Shown piece by piece: positions 19,060-27,874 of a stretch of DNA of 64,000 bases; the stretch's first letter is position 1, and every line of letters starts with the position of its first letter. Position numbers and translations under genes: made by a program. The notes under the pieces are model-generated. The model searched no databases, had not been told where the DNA came from, and saw only the letters and a program-made list of their open reading frames with translations. Source of the stretch: Dehalococcoidia bacterium (GTDB lineage: Bacteria > Chloroflexota > Dehalococcoidia > Lucifugimonadales > Lucifugimonadaceae); NCBI GenBank assembly GCA_029936155.1, contig JAPYUK010000001.1, positions 64,746 through 128,745 on the forward strand, given 5' to 3'.

Positions 19060-20459
19060 GCACCGAAGCACTTTTAGACGTCAACACCACGAGTCTTGCG
19101 TACATTTTCACAGCGATTCTGTTCATTGTTGGCCTGAAAAGACTTGGTTCACCTGCTACAGCTCGTAGCGGTAACCGGTTGAGCTCGCTTGCCATGCTTG
19201 TCGCCGTTCTGGCAACCGTCCTTGGTAACGATCTGATGTCGTGGGAATGGATCATCGGTGGAGCTCTTGTTGGTTCCGCTGTCGGTGCGTTCTCTGCCCG
19301 AAAAATCGCAATGACCGATATGCCGCAACTCGTGGCTGTCTTTAATGGATTTGGTGGAGCGGCCTCGGCTGTTGTTGCTGCTGCCGAACTGGTTCGCTTG
19401 ATCAACGCTGGAGACGAGATCGCTGAACACGTTTCGATTACGATCATGGCTTCGGTCATTGTCGGTAGCGTAACGCTTACCGGTAGCTTTATTGCTTACG
19501 GAAAGCTCCAGGGAATAATTTCAACTCGCCCGCTGCTGCTGCCGATTCGAAATGTGATCAACGTTGCGTTATTGTTCGGCATGATCGCATCGACGGTCTG
19601 GCTGGTTATTGATCCGTCGCTCACACCGTTCCTGATCGCCGGCACAATTGCGCTTGCGTTGGGAATTCTGGTTGTGATTCCGATTGGTGGCGCCGACATG
19701 CCGGTGGTTATCGCCCTACTGAACTCATATTCGGGTATTGCTGGCGCGGCTACTGGTTTCGTGCTCGGCAACACCGTATTGATCATCGCTGGCTCGCTTG
19801 TTGGTGCATCTGGACTCATCCTTACGAGGATCATGACTAAGGCGATGAACCGATCGCTGGCGAACGTAATGCTCGGTGGGTTTGGTGTTGAAGACGGCGC
19901 TTCGACAGGTGGCGAGGAAGAGACTCGCCCGATCCGATCGATTCAGGCTGATGATGCAGCAATGATGCTTGCGTACGCTCAGTCGGTGATCTTCGTACCG
20001 GGCTATGGCCTCGCCGTTGCCCAGGCTCAGCATCAGGTTCGTGAGCTGGCTGATCTGTTGAAGGAAAAGGGAATCAGCGTTCGATATGCAATTCATCCTG
20101 TAGCGGGTCGAATGCCGGGTCACATGAACGTATTGCTCGCTGAGGCGAATGTACCTTATGACGAGTTGAAGGACCTTGATGAAATCAACGGTGAGTTCTC
20201 ACGAACCGATGTTGCAGTTGTGATTGGTGCAAATGACGTTACTAACCCGTCTGCACGCACTGACCGGACGAGCCCGATCTACGGCATGCCGATTCTGAAC
20301 GTTGACGCGGCACAGTCGGTCATCATGATGAAACGAGGAATGTCGGCCGGTTTCGCCGGGGTTCAGAACGAGCTGTTTTTCCTCGACAAGACGATGATGC
20401 TCTTCGGCGACGCCAAGACATCGGTCGAGGGCATTGTGTCTGAGATCAAGGACCTGTAG
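19056..20459 (+). CDS. pntB: NAD(P) transhydrogenase beta subunit
   Basis: VFNGFGGAASAVVAAAEL, GGADMPVVIALLNSYSGIAGAATGFVLGN, IPGYGLAVAQAQH-like motif FVPGYGLAVAQAQHQVREL, PVAGRMPGHMNVLLAEANVPYD. Confidence 0.96.
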   Translation: MSTEALLDVNTTSLAYIFTAILFIVGLKRLGSPATARSGNRLSSLAMLVAVLATVLGNDLMSWEWIIGGALVGSAVGAFSARKIAMTDMPQLVAVFNGFGGAASAVVAAAELVRLINAGDEIAEHVSITIMASVIVGSVTLTGSFIAYGKLQGIISTRPLLLPIRNVINVALLFGMIASTVWLVIDPSLTPFLIAGTIALALGILVVIPIGGADMPVVIALLNSYSGIAGAATGFVLGNTVLIIAGSLVGASGLILTRIMTKAMNRSLANVMLGGFGVEDGASTGGEEETRPIRSIQADDAAMMLAYAQSVIFVPGYGLAVAQAQHQVRELADLLKEKGISVRYAIHPVAGRMPGHMNVLLAEANVPYDELKDLDEINGEFSRTDVAVVIGANDVTNPSARTDRTSPIYGMPILNVDAAQSVIMMKRGMSAGFAGVQNELFFLDKTMMLFGDAKTSVEGIVSEIKDL

Positions 20460-20480
20460 AAAGTTCGAAAGGAAATCTGA

Positions 20481-20514
20481 AAAGGCCCCAGGAACTGTTT
20501 TCCGGAGCCTTTTC
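20481..20514 (+). terminator. Rho-independent-like terminator after pntB
   Basis: AAAAGGCCCCAGGAA-ctgt-TTTCCGGAGCCTTTT stem-loop followed by a T-run. Confidence 0.75.
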
Positions 20515-20540
20515 GCGTTTGGCTGGGATAGCATCCGAAT

Positions 20541-20670
20541 CCACCACAACCCGATTTCCCGAGCGATGTCATCGGAGTCGAGGAATCTGGTGTGGGTGCG
20601 CGTTGTTTATTCGTCGATATGTTCTTTCCAGCGTCCGGGATACTGAATCAAGTTCAGCATGACGGCTTTC
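20541..20670. repeat. Dispersed imperfect-palindrome intergenic repeat (copy A)
   Basis: CCCGATTTCCCGAGCGATGTCATCGGAGTCGAGGAATCTGG and ATACTGAATCAAGTTCAGCATGACG; related to 50024-50150 and 52935-53062. Confidence 0.55.
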
Positions 20671-21023
20671 CGGTCGCTTCAACGTAGACGAAGATTCTGT
20701 CGCCAATTTCTCCACCTATCCCAGCCCTCTCGACGTTGAAGAAGAGCGATCTTCGCCGTCATCGAATGGAACTTCAATTGGCAATTGCCCGCGGATTTCA
20801 ACTTTATCTGCGTGGAAATACACTTCAGTCGAAGTCCGAATCATGATCTCTTGGAGAGCGTCGGTTGGGTCTGAGGAGTCACTGATATACCCGAGCGGCA
20901 CCGGCCCTCTGAAATCCTGTGGCTTCCCCTGTTTGCCATATTGCGGGGTTGAGGTTCAATCGACCCATCGGAATACCTATTTTAGCTTTACGTTCAGCGA
21001 TCATCGACGCGGTTTAGGGCTGA

Positions 21024-22052
21024 CTAGGTGCCAATTGGCATTGGCATATCGACTCCGTGTTCTTCACTTACGATCTGCATGTTCTTCCACGCGGCTGACT
21101 CCAGCGGTAGTAAACCGGAAGATCGCAGTTCGGCCATTCGTTTTTGACCGCGTTCACCGGCGTAGTAGATTTCGTCGACATCGGATTTCTTGTCGCCGGA
21201 TTTGATTCGGACAATCTCTGAGTCCATGTTCGCTTTGAATTTCTCTATCGGCTGAAACTGGGCCGGGTCTAGAAGCCAGATGAAGTGACCCCATTGGTTA
21301 TCGCCGATAATGTTGGCGAAGATGTCGACCATCATCGCCAGCCCATAGCCTTTTACTCCGGCCATTGGTAGCACCATGCTCGAACCTATCTTGAAATCCG
21401 CAGCGTCGGTAAGCGGGGTGCCATCAGCGTGTTCGACCAAGCCTTCGGGAATGGTCTCGCCGTTACGTCCGGCTTCGATGACTTTCGCTCCAGCTATGGC
21501 GCTGGTGGACATATCGAGCAAAAACGGCAGGTGCTTTCCAGCGGGCGCGGCATATGCCAACGGATTTGTTCCGAACTTGCCTGTGAGCCCGCCAGTGGGT
21601 GGCACAAACGGAAATTGGAAACCACTGCAAACAAATGCTATGAGGTCTTCCTCGACCAACCGTTGCGCGAATGGTGCGAGGGCTATCAGGTTTGCGGTGT
21701 TGACTACGTTCGCCGCCGCCATGCCGTGATTTTTGGCCTTGATGATGCTGCGATCGACAGCTTCGTTCATAGGCAGAACCCCGCATGCCCCATCACCGTC
21801 AATCGTTGTGATCAGGGACGTATCGAGAACGATTTTGGTACTGGGATTCACGTTCATCTTCGGGTATGCAGTATCTCGAGTGTGCCAGTTGATCAAGTCG
21901 AGGAAGAAGAATAAACCATGGGACGGATGCCCACGAAGTTCGCCATCGAGTATGACTTCGGCGATCTGGGTGGCGTTGTCGGCTGGCATTCCGATGCCGT
22001 GAAGGGAGGATTCCATAAATTCGGTGGCGTCGGATATCGAGATTGTCGGCAA
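21024..22052 (-). CDS. Ldh2-family malate/L-lactate/ureidoglycolate dehydrogenase-like oxidoreductase
   Basis: ILDGELRGHPSHGL, NHGMAAANVVNTANLIALAPFAQRL, GVKGYGLAMMVDIFANI. Confidence 0.9.
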   Translation of the reverse strand: MPTISISDATEFMESSLHGIGMPADNATQIAEVILDGELRGHPSHGLFFFLDLINWHTRDTAYPKMNVNPSTKIVLDTSLITTIDGDGACGVLPMNEAVDRSIIKAKNHGMAAANVVNTANLIALAPFAQRLVEEDLIAFVCSGFQFPFVPPTGGLTGKFGTNPLAYAAPAGKHLPFLLDMSTSAIAGAKVIEAGRNGETIPEGLVEHADGTPLTDAADFKIGSSMVLPMAGVKGYGLAMMVDIFANIIGDNQWGHFIWLLDPAQFQPIEKFKANMDSEIVRIKSGDKKSDVDEIYYAGERGQKRMAELRSSGLLPLESAAWKNMQIVSEEHGVDMPMPIGT

Positions 22053-22423
22053 TGTTTCGGTCCAGTCCAGATCAACATGTAATACAAAATACGAGTAAAG
22101 AACTCACAGAAACTGGAATATATAACACCTTTTTTACTTTTATTAAGTTAATTTGTCGTGAACTGGCATAAATACAACGATGTCATAACGTCGCCGCCCG
22201 CAACATCACCGGCAGCCCGATTGGCAAAGCTTTGCTCGACATGTCCGTCGTCTGGGCTGAGCTCGAACATGAGCTAATCCGCTCCGTTCACCGTGTGCCT
22301 CACTCCGCTGGTAATCGGGTAGATCCGTGGTCAATCATCCATGCACGGCTTTGGAAGCGGCACTACAAGCGAGATCGCTAGACGTCCTGTTCCTCTCCTG
22401 TTGGGAGAGGGGGCAATGCACCC

Positions 22424-23209
22424 CTAAAACGCTTCGCGCAGGTTATCGGGTGGGGTACGGAAATCTTTATTCCACAAGCCTTCAACGTGGTAGCGGGGCT
22501 GCCAACCGAGAACTCGTTTTGTCTTTTCGTTGTTGAACTTACCGTGAGGTAGATCTGGCAACACAAAGAACGTCTCGCAGCGGGTCGCCAACCGTTCCTC
22601 TGGAACCTCGACTGCGGCCTGAACAGCTGTACCGCAGTCTTGCCAGGCCGTGGAGTACGGCACCATATCCTGATGGGGAACCACAGGAGCCTCGGGTCCA
22701 CCGAGATTCCACGAGTGCTTCATGTTGTAGTACAGCAGCGTGATTACCTGAATGCCGTGCCGCTTGCTGAACACTCGGCACACTTCTTGCCCAAGCGCCT
22801 TTGTGTGAGCATACAGGCGTGTTCCTGGAGCCGGTGGCATATCCGGGTTCAAATCGAAATCCCACTCCTCATACTGCTGCCCAGCCATTTGGTAGTGCGG
22901 CCCGGTCGTGATGACTCGCTTGATGCGGTGTTCGCGAGCAGCGGTCATCATCGCAAAATTGCCCAGCGTGTTCACATCGAAAGCAAGCTGACGATCGGGT
23001 CGCAAGACCGATAGATTCACGATCACATCCATGCCTTTAGCGGCTTTCACAACGCCGTCGACGTCGTCGGCTGAAAGCTTTAGGTACTCACCCTGATAAT
23101 CAACACGTGGCTCGTTGATATCAGTGAGCAAGATGTCGTGGCGTTCTTTCATTGCGGATACGGCCCAGGGTCCAAGCATGCCGTTTCCACCGAGTATCAA
23201 AATCTTCAT
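22424..23209 (-). CDS. NAD-dependent epimerase/dehydratase (SDR)
   Basis: MKILILGGNGMLGPWAV Rossmann motif; extended-SDR layout. Confidence 0.85.
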   Translation of the reverse strand: MKILILGGNGMLGPWAVSAMKERHDILLTDINEPRVDYQGEYLKLSADDVDGVVKAAKGMDVIVNLSVLRPDRQLAFDVNTLGNFAMMTAAREHRIKRVITTGPHYQMAGQQYEEWDFDLNPDMPPAPGTRLYAHTKALGQEVCRVFSKRHGIQVITLLYYNMKHSWNLGGPEAPVVPHQDMVPYSTAWQDCGTAVQAAVEVPEERLATRCETFFVLPDLPHGKFNNEKTKRVLGWQPRYHVEGLWNKDFRTPPDNLREAF

Positions 23210-23892
23210 GATGTGAGCCTCTCAGCTATTCCCGGCAGTAATTTTGCAGCCGTATTGGTGATGAATCGTTGATGTTCGACCGGCGACTGAACATGCACGT
23301 CCTGCCACTGTCCAAGCCCCTCACTGACGAGGGTTTCTGCAACCGCAGCGCCGATCAGTTCGTGTGATATTGCAGCTGAGTCACTTGATTCGGCAGCGTT
23401 GCTGTCGACAAACGGCCATCCGAGCCTGAGATTCACAACTTGAATTAAGCGGTCTCGTGCGAACTCTTTGCATACGTATTCGGTCATGTGAGCGGCAAGT
23501 AGAACCGTATCTTCCGCAGGTGGGTCGGTTCGCCACTTCTCGGTAACGACCAGGTTCTCTTCGTGATCCTCGTACAAGCGCAGTGTGCTGATGTTTACGA
23601 AACGCTTCACACCCGCATCGGACGCCGCCTGCAGCAGGTTGTACATCCGTCTCATGTGGTAATCCATCAGATGAGTGGCGGAGCCTGCTTGCCCTTCGTA
23701 CCCAATGTTGACGATTGCATCGATGCCTGACACAAGTTCATCGGTTTCCGATCCGTGACCAAGCTCGTTGCCAACGATGTCGCCACTTGCGCTCGACAGC
23801 AGATCGGTCAGCCTAAGCGAGTGCGGTCCGTTGAGGGCGTCTGCAATGATCTGCGCTGTCGCAGAGGCGGCGGACGTTATCAGCACGTTCAA
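23206..23892 (-). CDS. NAD-dependent epimerase/dehydratase-like (SDR)
   Basis: MNVLITSAASATAQIIADAL; VKRFVNISTLRLY; 4-bp overlap with the next gene. Confidence 0.8.
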   Translation of the reverse strand: MNVLITSAASATAQIIADALNGPHSLRLTDLLSSASGDIVGNELGHGSETDELVSGIDAIVNIGYEGQAGSATHLMDYHMRRMYNLLQAASDAGVKRFVNISTLRLYEDHEENLVVTEKWRTDPPAEDTVLLAAHMTEYVCKEFARDRLIQVVNLRLGWPFVDSNAAESSDSAAISHELIGAAVAETLVSEGLGQWQDVHVQSPVEHQRFITNTAAKLLPGIAERLTS

Positions 23893-23978
23893 TATTTAAC
23901 TCCACTTGTTGGGTTCTGTTGTGGGTGAACTTCTCGATTCAACCCGATGGGAGGTTGGGGTTCGTAGATACTAACGCC

Positions 23979-24573
23979 ATGAAGTTGATTTGGATTCCAA
24001 ATCTAGTCCAAATAATGCGTTACAAGCCGCTGTTGGTTATCTTCGCCATCGCTTTGTTGGCGATCCTTGGATGTGCACAGTAAGACACGACCGAAGTCGA
24101 AGCATCGAACGCACCCGACTCTTTGGTTTGCCCAGACTGCGACCTAGTCGATGTCATCGGCGTGAAGGATGCGAACACACTTACTACTTCGATTGGAGTA
24201 GTTCAGATGTACCGTGCGTACGTGCTCGATCAGTCGAGTGATTGTGCATAGATAGCGCTCTCGCGCCTTAAAAACTTCGCAGGCAAGTCCGTGCGAGTCG
24301 AGACCGGGCCGATCGACACAATTCGTAATGTTTTTAAACGACTATCACGTGTACACCGAGGATGGTCGTTCAATCGAAGAATTGCTGATCGAAGAAGGCC
24401 TCGCTCTTGTCTAGAGTCAGGATGGGCAGCATCTCGGCTGGTTTATTCATTTAGACTCTGTCGCAAAAGAGCAAGGAAGTGGCTGTCTCTGGCACAATTA
24501 TCAGGCGTTTCAGCGGGGTGAACCAAACGATTTCCGTGTTCCGGGACTAACTTACCTCGAATCCAGGTCCTGA
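23979..24573 (+). pseudogene. Decayed SNase (thermonuclease)-like lipoprotein
   Basis: MKLIWIPNLVQIMRYKPLLVIFAIALLAILGCAQ*DTTEVEASNAPDSLVCPDCDLVDVIGVKDANTLTTSIGVVQMYRAYVLDQSSDCA*IALSRLKNFAGKSVRVETGP... then a frame change to DYHVYTEDGRSIEELLIEEGLALV*SQDGQHLGWFIHLDSVAKEQGSGCLWHNYQAF. Three in-frame stops plus one frameshift. Confidence 0.75.
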
Positions 24574-24645
24574 AGCACGTCGACGGCGTAACTCGCACTC
24601 GGCCCGCCCAGTTCACCAACATTTCCCCTGTACTCTTTAAGAATT

Positions 24646-25215
24646 ATGTTTATACGTGAAAACATGCTCCTGACAATCGCACTGCTTGTGGCGGCCGTGG
24701 CCGCAACCGCATTGGCATGCGGATCGAGCGATAGCGATGAAGACGTTTTTCTTCAAGTCAGCGATCCTGGCCGTGTTTTTAGTCTGGCCGATCTAATTGC
24801 TACCCCATACAAAGAAGTCAGTAACTACTCCACCGAAGGACTTCCCGGCGCTACAGATGTCAGTTTTGGGTTTATGAAGGTAAGCGGCGGCGATCCATAC
24901 GACTACGAGGTCAGGTTTTACATATCACACGAGACGGCTGTCGACGAAGGAACCACCATGGCCATCGAAGGTTCTGGTCCAGATGCGATTCTGAGCGATG
25001 ATGATGCTACCTACAAGGAAGGCATCAAAAATCGCAGGACGATCATCGGAGGTGGAGTTGGCGGAGGTGCCCGTAGTGGCATTGGCCCAAAGTTCGGCTC
25101 TTACGCAATTTTTGGGAATATCGTGATGCTGTGTCAGGGATCGGATATAGAAACATCACAACAGCGTTGCGGCTTGTTGCAGAAAGAGCTGTTACCCAGT
25201 GCAAAAGTTTCGTAG
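24646..25215 (+). CDS. Small lipoprotein, array paralogue 1
   Basis: Lipobox-like ALACGSS; GRVFSLADLI, YDYEVRFYISHETAVDEG, YKEGIKNRR, FGNIVMLCQG-X9-C. Confidence 0.85.
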   Translation: MFIRENMLLTIALLVAAVAATALACGSSDSDEDVFLQVSDPGRVFSLADLIATPYKEVSNYSTEGLPGATDVSFGFMKVSGGDPYDYEVRFYISHETAVDEGTTMAIEGSGPDAILSDDDATYKEGIKNRRTIIGGGVGGGARSGIGPKFGSYAIFGNIVMLCQGSDIETSQQRCGLLQKELLPSAKVS

Positions 25216-25759
25216 TCGGTCTGCGTTTTCAATTTCGATCTTTCTTTTACTGCTGCTCATGACATTTACAGCATGTGGTCCGGGATCATCAGGCGCACCT
25301 GACTCTGAAGCACTAGTTAAAGTTTCTGACTTTGGCCGCGTATTCTCGATTGACGATGTGCTGACTACAGGCTGGAAACGCAACAAGACTTACGATGTTG
25401 AAGGCCTTGATGACGCCAAAGAAGCGTACGCCGGATTTTGGACACCACCTGAACTCGATCCGCTCGACTACGAGATTCGCATCTACCCCGACCACAGGAC
25501 AGCCGTAGATTCCGGCACACCTTTTGCCGAAGAGGCATCGGGCGAGGGCGCATCACTAACAGTCGACGATGCAATGTGGGACGAAGGAGTACGAAATCGA
25601 CGAATGATGGTTGGACCTGGTAGTGGAACGCAAACCTCTAGATATGGCGATTTCGTAATACTGAGTAATCTGGTCATTCTGTGTCAGGGACGTAATTCGG
25701 AACAGGCACTTGATCACTGCGCACCATTCGTAGCCCTATTACGTGGTAAAGGTGCATAA
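25199..25759 (+). CDS. Small lipoprotein, array paralogue 2 (GTG start overlapping paralogue 1)
   Basis: Lipobox FTACGPG; GRVFSIDDVL, YDVEGLDDA, LDYEIRIYPDHRTAVDSG, WDEGVRNRR, LSNLVILCQG. Confidence 0.85.
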   Translation: MQKFRSRSAFSISIFLLLLLMTFTACGPGSSGAPDSEALVKVSDFGRVFSIDDVLTTGWKRNKTYDVEGLDDAKEAYAGFWTPPELDPLDYEIRIYPDHRTAVDSGTPFAEEASGEGASLTVDDAMWDEGVRNRRMMVGPGSGTQTSRYGDFVILSNLVILCQGRNSEQALDHCAPFVALLRGKGA

Positions 25760-25920
25760 TTACGCTAGCAATCGTTCGGTGAACATTTACGACCGTCATT
25801 TTTGAAAATCAACTGAGTGACTGACGAGTTGTAGAGACGTATATTTGGCGCACCCACTATTCAACTCATTTTCATCGCTTGAGAACGGTGAGGTTCGACC
25901 ACACGATAGGGAGCTTTAAT

Positions 25921-26496
25921 ATGAGACAGGCAAACAGTAGCAGGGCACGGCTGCTGATTCTGTTGTTAGCTATTGCAGCGTTATCGATCACTGCCGTCGC
26001 TTGTGGCGGTGATAGTGACGATGTCAGCTCGTCATCTGACGGCCCGATAGCGAAAATTGATACGACCGAGCGGATCTATACCGCTGACGACATCATCAAT
26101 GCCACCAACTTCAAACACAACGACGATTACGACGTCGAAGGACTCGATGGTGCCATTGCGGCAATCTACGGGTTCTATGGAGTCGACCCTTACAACCGGT
26201 CAGAGTATGAAGCACGGTTCTACCCCGACCATGCAACGGCAATGATTCAGGGTGTTGACTTCGCAAACGAAGCAACTGGTGCCGAAGCGGTTCTGTTAAA
26301 GGACATTCAGCGGTGGGACGAAGGTATTTCAGATCGTCGCCAGTGTGCCGGTAACGGTGGACACCACTCCGGAAAATGCGATAACCCAAAGTATTTTGAC
26401 TATGTCATAGTCGGAAACATGGTCTTGATGTGTCAGGGCAAAGACACTTCGACATCACATCAGGCATGTGCAGCTCTGATGAGCGTGGTGCAATAG
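25921..26496 (+). CDS. Small lipoprotein, array paralogue 3 (start MRQANSSRA preferred)
   Basis: Lipobox AVACGGD; ERIYTADDII, YDVEGLDGA, YEARFYPDHATAMIQG, WDEGISDRR, VGNMVLMCQG. Confidence 0.85.
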   Translation: MRQANSSRARLLILLLAIAALSITAVACGGDSDDVSSSSDGPIAKIDTTERIYTADDIINATNFKHNDDYDVEGLDGAIAAIYGFYGVDPYNRSEYEARFYPDHATAMIQGVDFANEATGAEAVLLKDIQRWDEGISDRRQCAGNGGHHSGKCDNPKYFDYVIVGNMVLMCQGKDTSTSHQACAALMSVVQ

Positions 26497-27069
26497 ATGC
26501 CAACCCGAGTTTTCAGGGCTGGAAACAATCCGACTGTATTCATTGTGATCGCCGCGCTATTCGCAGTGGTCGCGGCTGCCTGTGGAACTGATTCCGGTGG
26601 CGGTGCCGCGGCTGTTGCCAAAGTTGTTGCCAACGATCGTATATACACCGTTGAAGACTTCGAAGCGCTACGGCCTTCCGGAGTGAAGACGGTTAAGGAT
26701 TACGACGTCGAGGATCTGCCGGCTGCCGTTGGTGCAGTGCAAGCTGTTTACAATCAGCTTGCCTACGAGATCAGGTTCTACACTTCCCACGACGATGCAG
26801 TCGCACAGGGAGCTTCATACGCCGACTCGATCACTGGTGAGGATGCTGTGGTCACCGGAGACGAGGTTCTGTGGGAAGAGGGCGAACGAGATCGCAGAAA
26901 GTGCAGTCGAGCGGCTGCGACTCCACACTCAAGTTGCTCGTACTCGGCAAGATACCTTGAGTACGTGATTCGCGGAAACATGATTTTGTTCTGCGAAGGC
27001 AACGAATCGAAGGAAGCTTTTTCTAACTGTGAAGAATTCATGGCACTTACAGAGCCTTCACCTGCGTAG
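26497..27069 (+). CDS. Small lipoprotein, array paralogue 4
   Basis: Lipobox AAACGTD; DRIYTVEDFE, YDVEDLPAA, YEIRFYTSHDDAVAQG, WEEGERDRR, RGNMILFCEG. Confidence 0.85.
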   Translation: MPTRVFRAGNNPTVFIVIAALFAVVAAACGTDSGGGAAAVAKVVANDRIYTVEDFEALRPSGVKTVKDYDVEDLPAAVGAVQAVYNQLAYEIRFYTSHDDAVAQGASYADSITGEDAVVTGDEVLWEEGERDRRKCSRAAATPHSSCSYSARYLEYVIRGNMILFCEGNESKEAFSNCEEFMALTEPSPA

Positions 27070-27088
27070 ATTCTCAAGTTGAACGAAT

Positions 27089-27122
27089 AAAAAAGCCGAC
27101 GAAATTGTTCGTCGGCTTTTTT
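27089..27122. terminator. Bidirectional terminator between paralogues 4 and 5
   Basis: AAAAAAGCCGACGAA-attg-TTCGTCGGCTTTTTT perfect inverted repeat between convergent genes. Confidence 0.92.
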
Positions 27123-27149
27123 ATTGCCTAAATATTGGGTCAGTCGTTG

Positions 27150-27707
27150 TTACTCGGGGAGAGCATCGATCAAAGCTTCACATGTCGACAACAGTCGTTC
27201 GCACAGCATAACGGTGTTTCCAACAACAGCATAAGCGGGGTACAGGTTCACAACGGGAATGAGGTAGTCACGCTGCCCCGCTGTACGGGCAATGATGACC
27301 TCAGCAGCCTCCGCGCCCATTCCGAGTGCATCCGCGTGCGACGTGTAGAAGCGTACTTCGATGTCACGTTGGCTGAAAAAGCCGTACCAAATGTCGGTAG
27401 AGCCGGGAACGGTTTGCGGAGTGAACTGCTTGCTCTTCTTGAAACCTACTGCTTCAAGATCGCTGATTGAGTAGAACGACTCAGCCCGGGTAGTCAGCCG
27501 CACGCCCTTTTCGTCTACAGAACCGTTGTCTGATTCGGCTAGTTCATCGGATGAACCGTTGTCGGATTCTGCTAGTTCATCCGATGAACCGCAGGCAGTA
27601 GTGTTGGCAATCAGCACGAGGGCGAACATAGCCAACGCGAGCAGTCGAATCGAACGTTGAAAAAAATATTGTGAGGCCGTTTGTTGCATCGAGTTTCGTA
27701 ACACCAA
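27150..27707 (-). CDS. Small lipoprotein, divergent array paralogue 5
   Basis: Lipobox TTACGSS; SFYSISDLEAVGF, DIEVRFYTSHADALGMG, VVGNTVMLCE...C. Confidence 0.8.
   Translation of the reverse strand: MVLRNSMQQTASQYFFQRSIRLLALAMFALVLIANTTACGSSDELAESDNGSSDELAESDNGSVDEKGVRLTTRAESFYSISDLEAVGFKKSKQFTPQTVPGSTDIWYGFFSQRDIEVRFYTSHADALGMGAEAAEVIIARTAGQRDYLIPVVNLYPAYAVVGNTVMLCERLLSTCEALIDALPE
27520..27585 (-). repeat. Two near-identical 33-bp coding repeats in paralogue 5
   Basis: gaaccgttgtctgattcggctagttcatcggat followed by gaaccgttgtcggattctgctagttcatccgat, encoding SSDELAESDNG twice. Confidence 0.9.
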
Positions 27708-27793
27708 TTTCGAATAGTCCAGTCATTTGATCAGGCAGTTACCTTGGTAACTACACAGAAGCTTACCGCAAGCACTATTCACCTGTGGTGGCT

Positions 27794-27830
27794 AAAAAAA
27801 GTGCCCCCGACAAATTGTCGGGGGCACTTC
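27794..27830 (-). terminator. Terminator downstream of the ABC substrate-binding protein gene
   Basis: Minus strand: AAGTGCCCCCGACAA-ttTGTCGGGGGCACTT followed by T7. Confidence 0.88.
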
Positions 27831-27874
27831 ATTCGCGTCTTTTATCTCAAGTAGTGAAAACTACTAGAATTTTC

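Noticed and set aside
20716-20901. 61-aa minus ORF (GTG start) between pntB and the Ldh2 gene
   Set aside because: No recognisable domain and a hydrophilic, biased C-terminus; not enough evidence to call.
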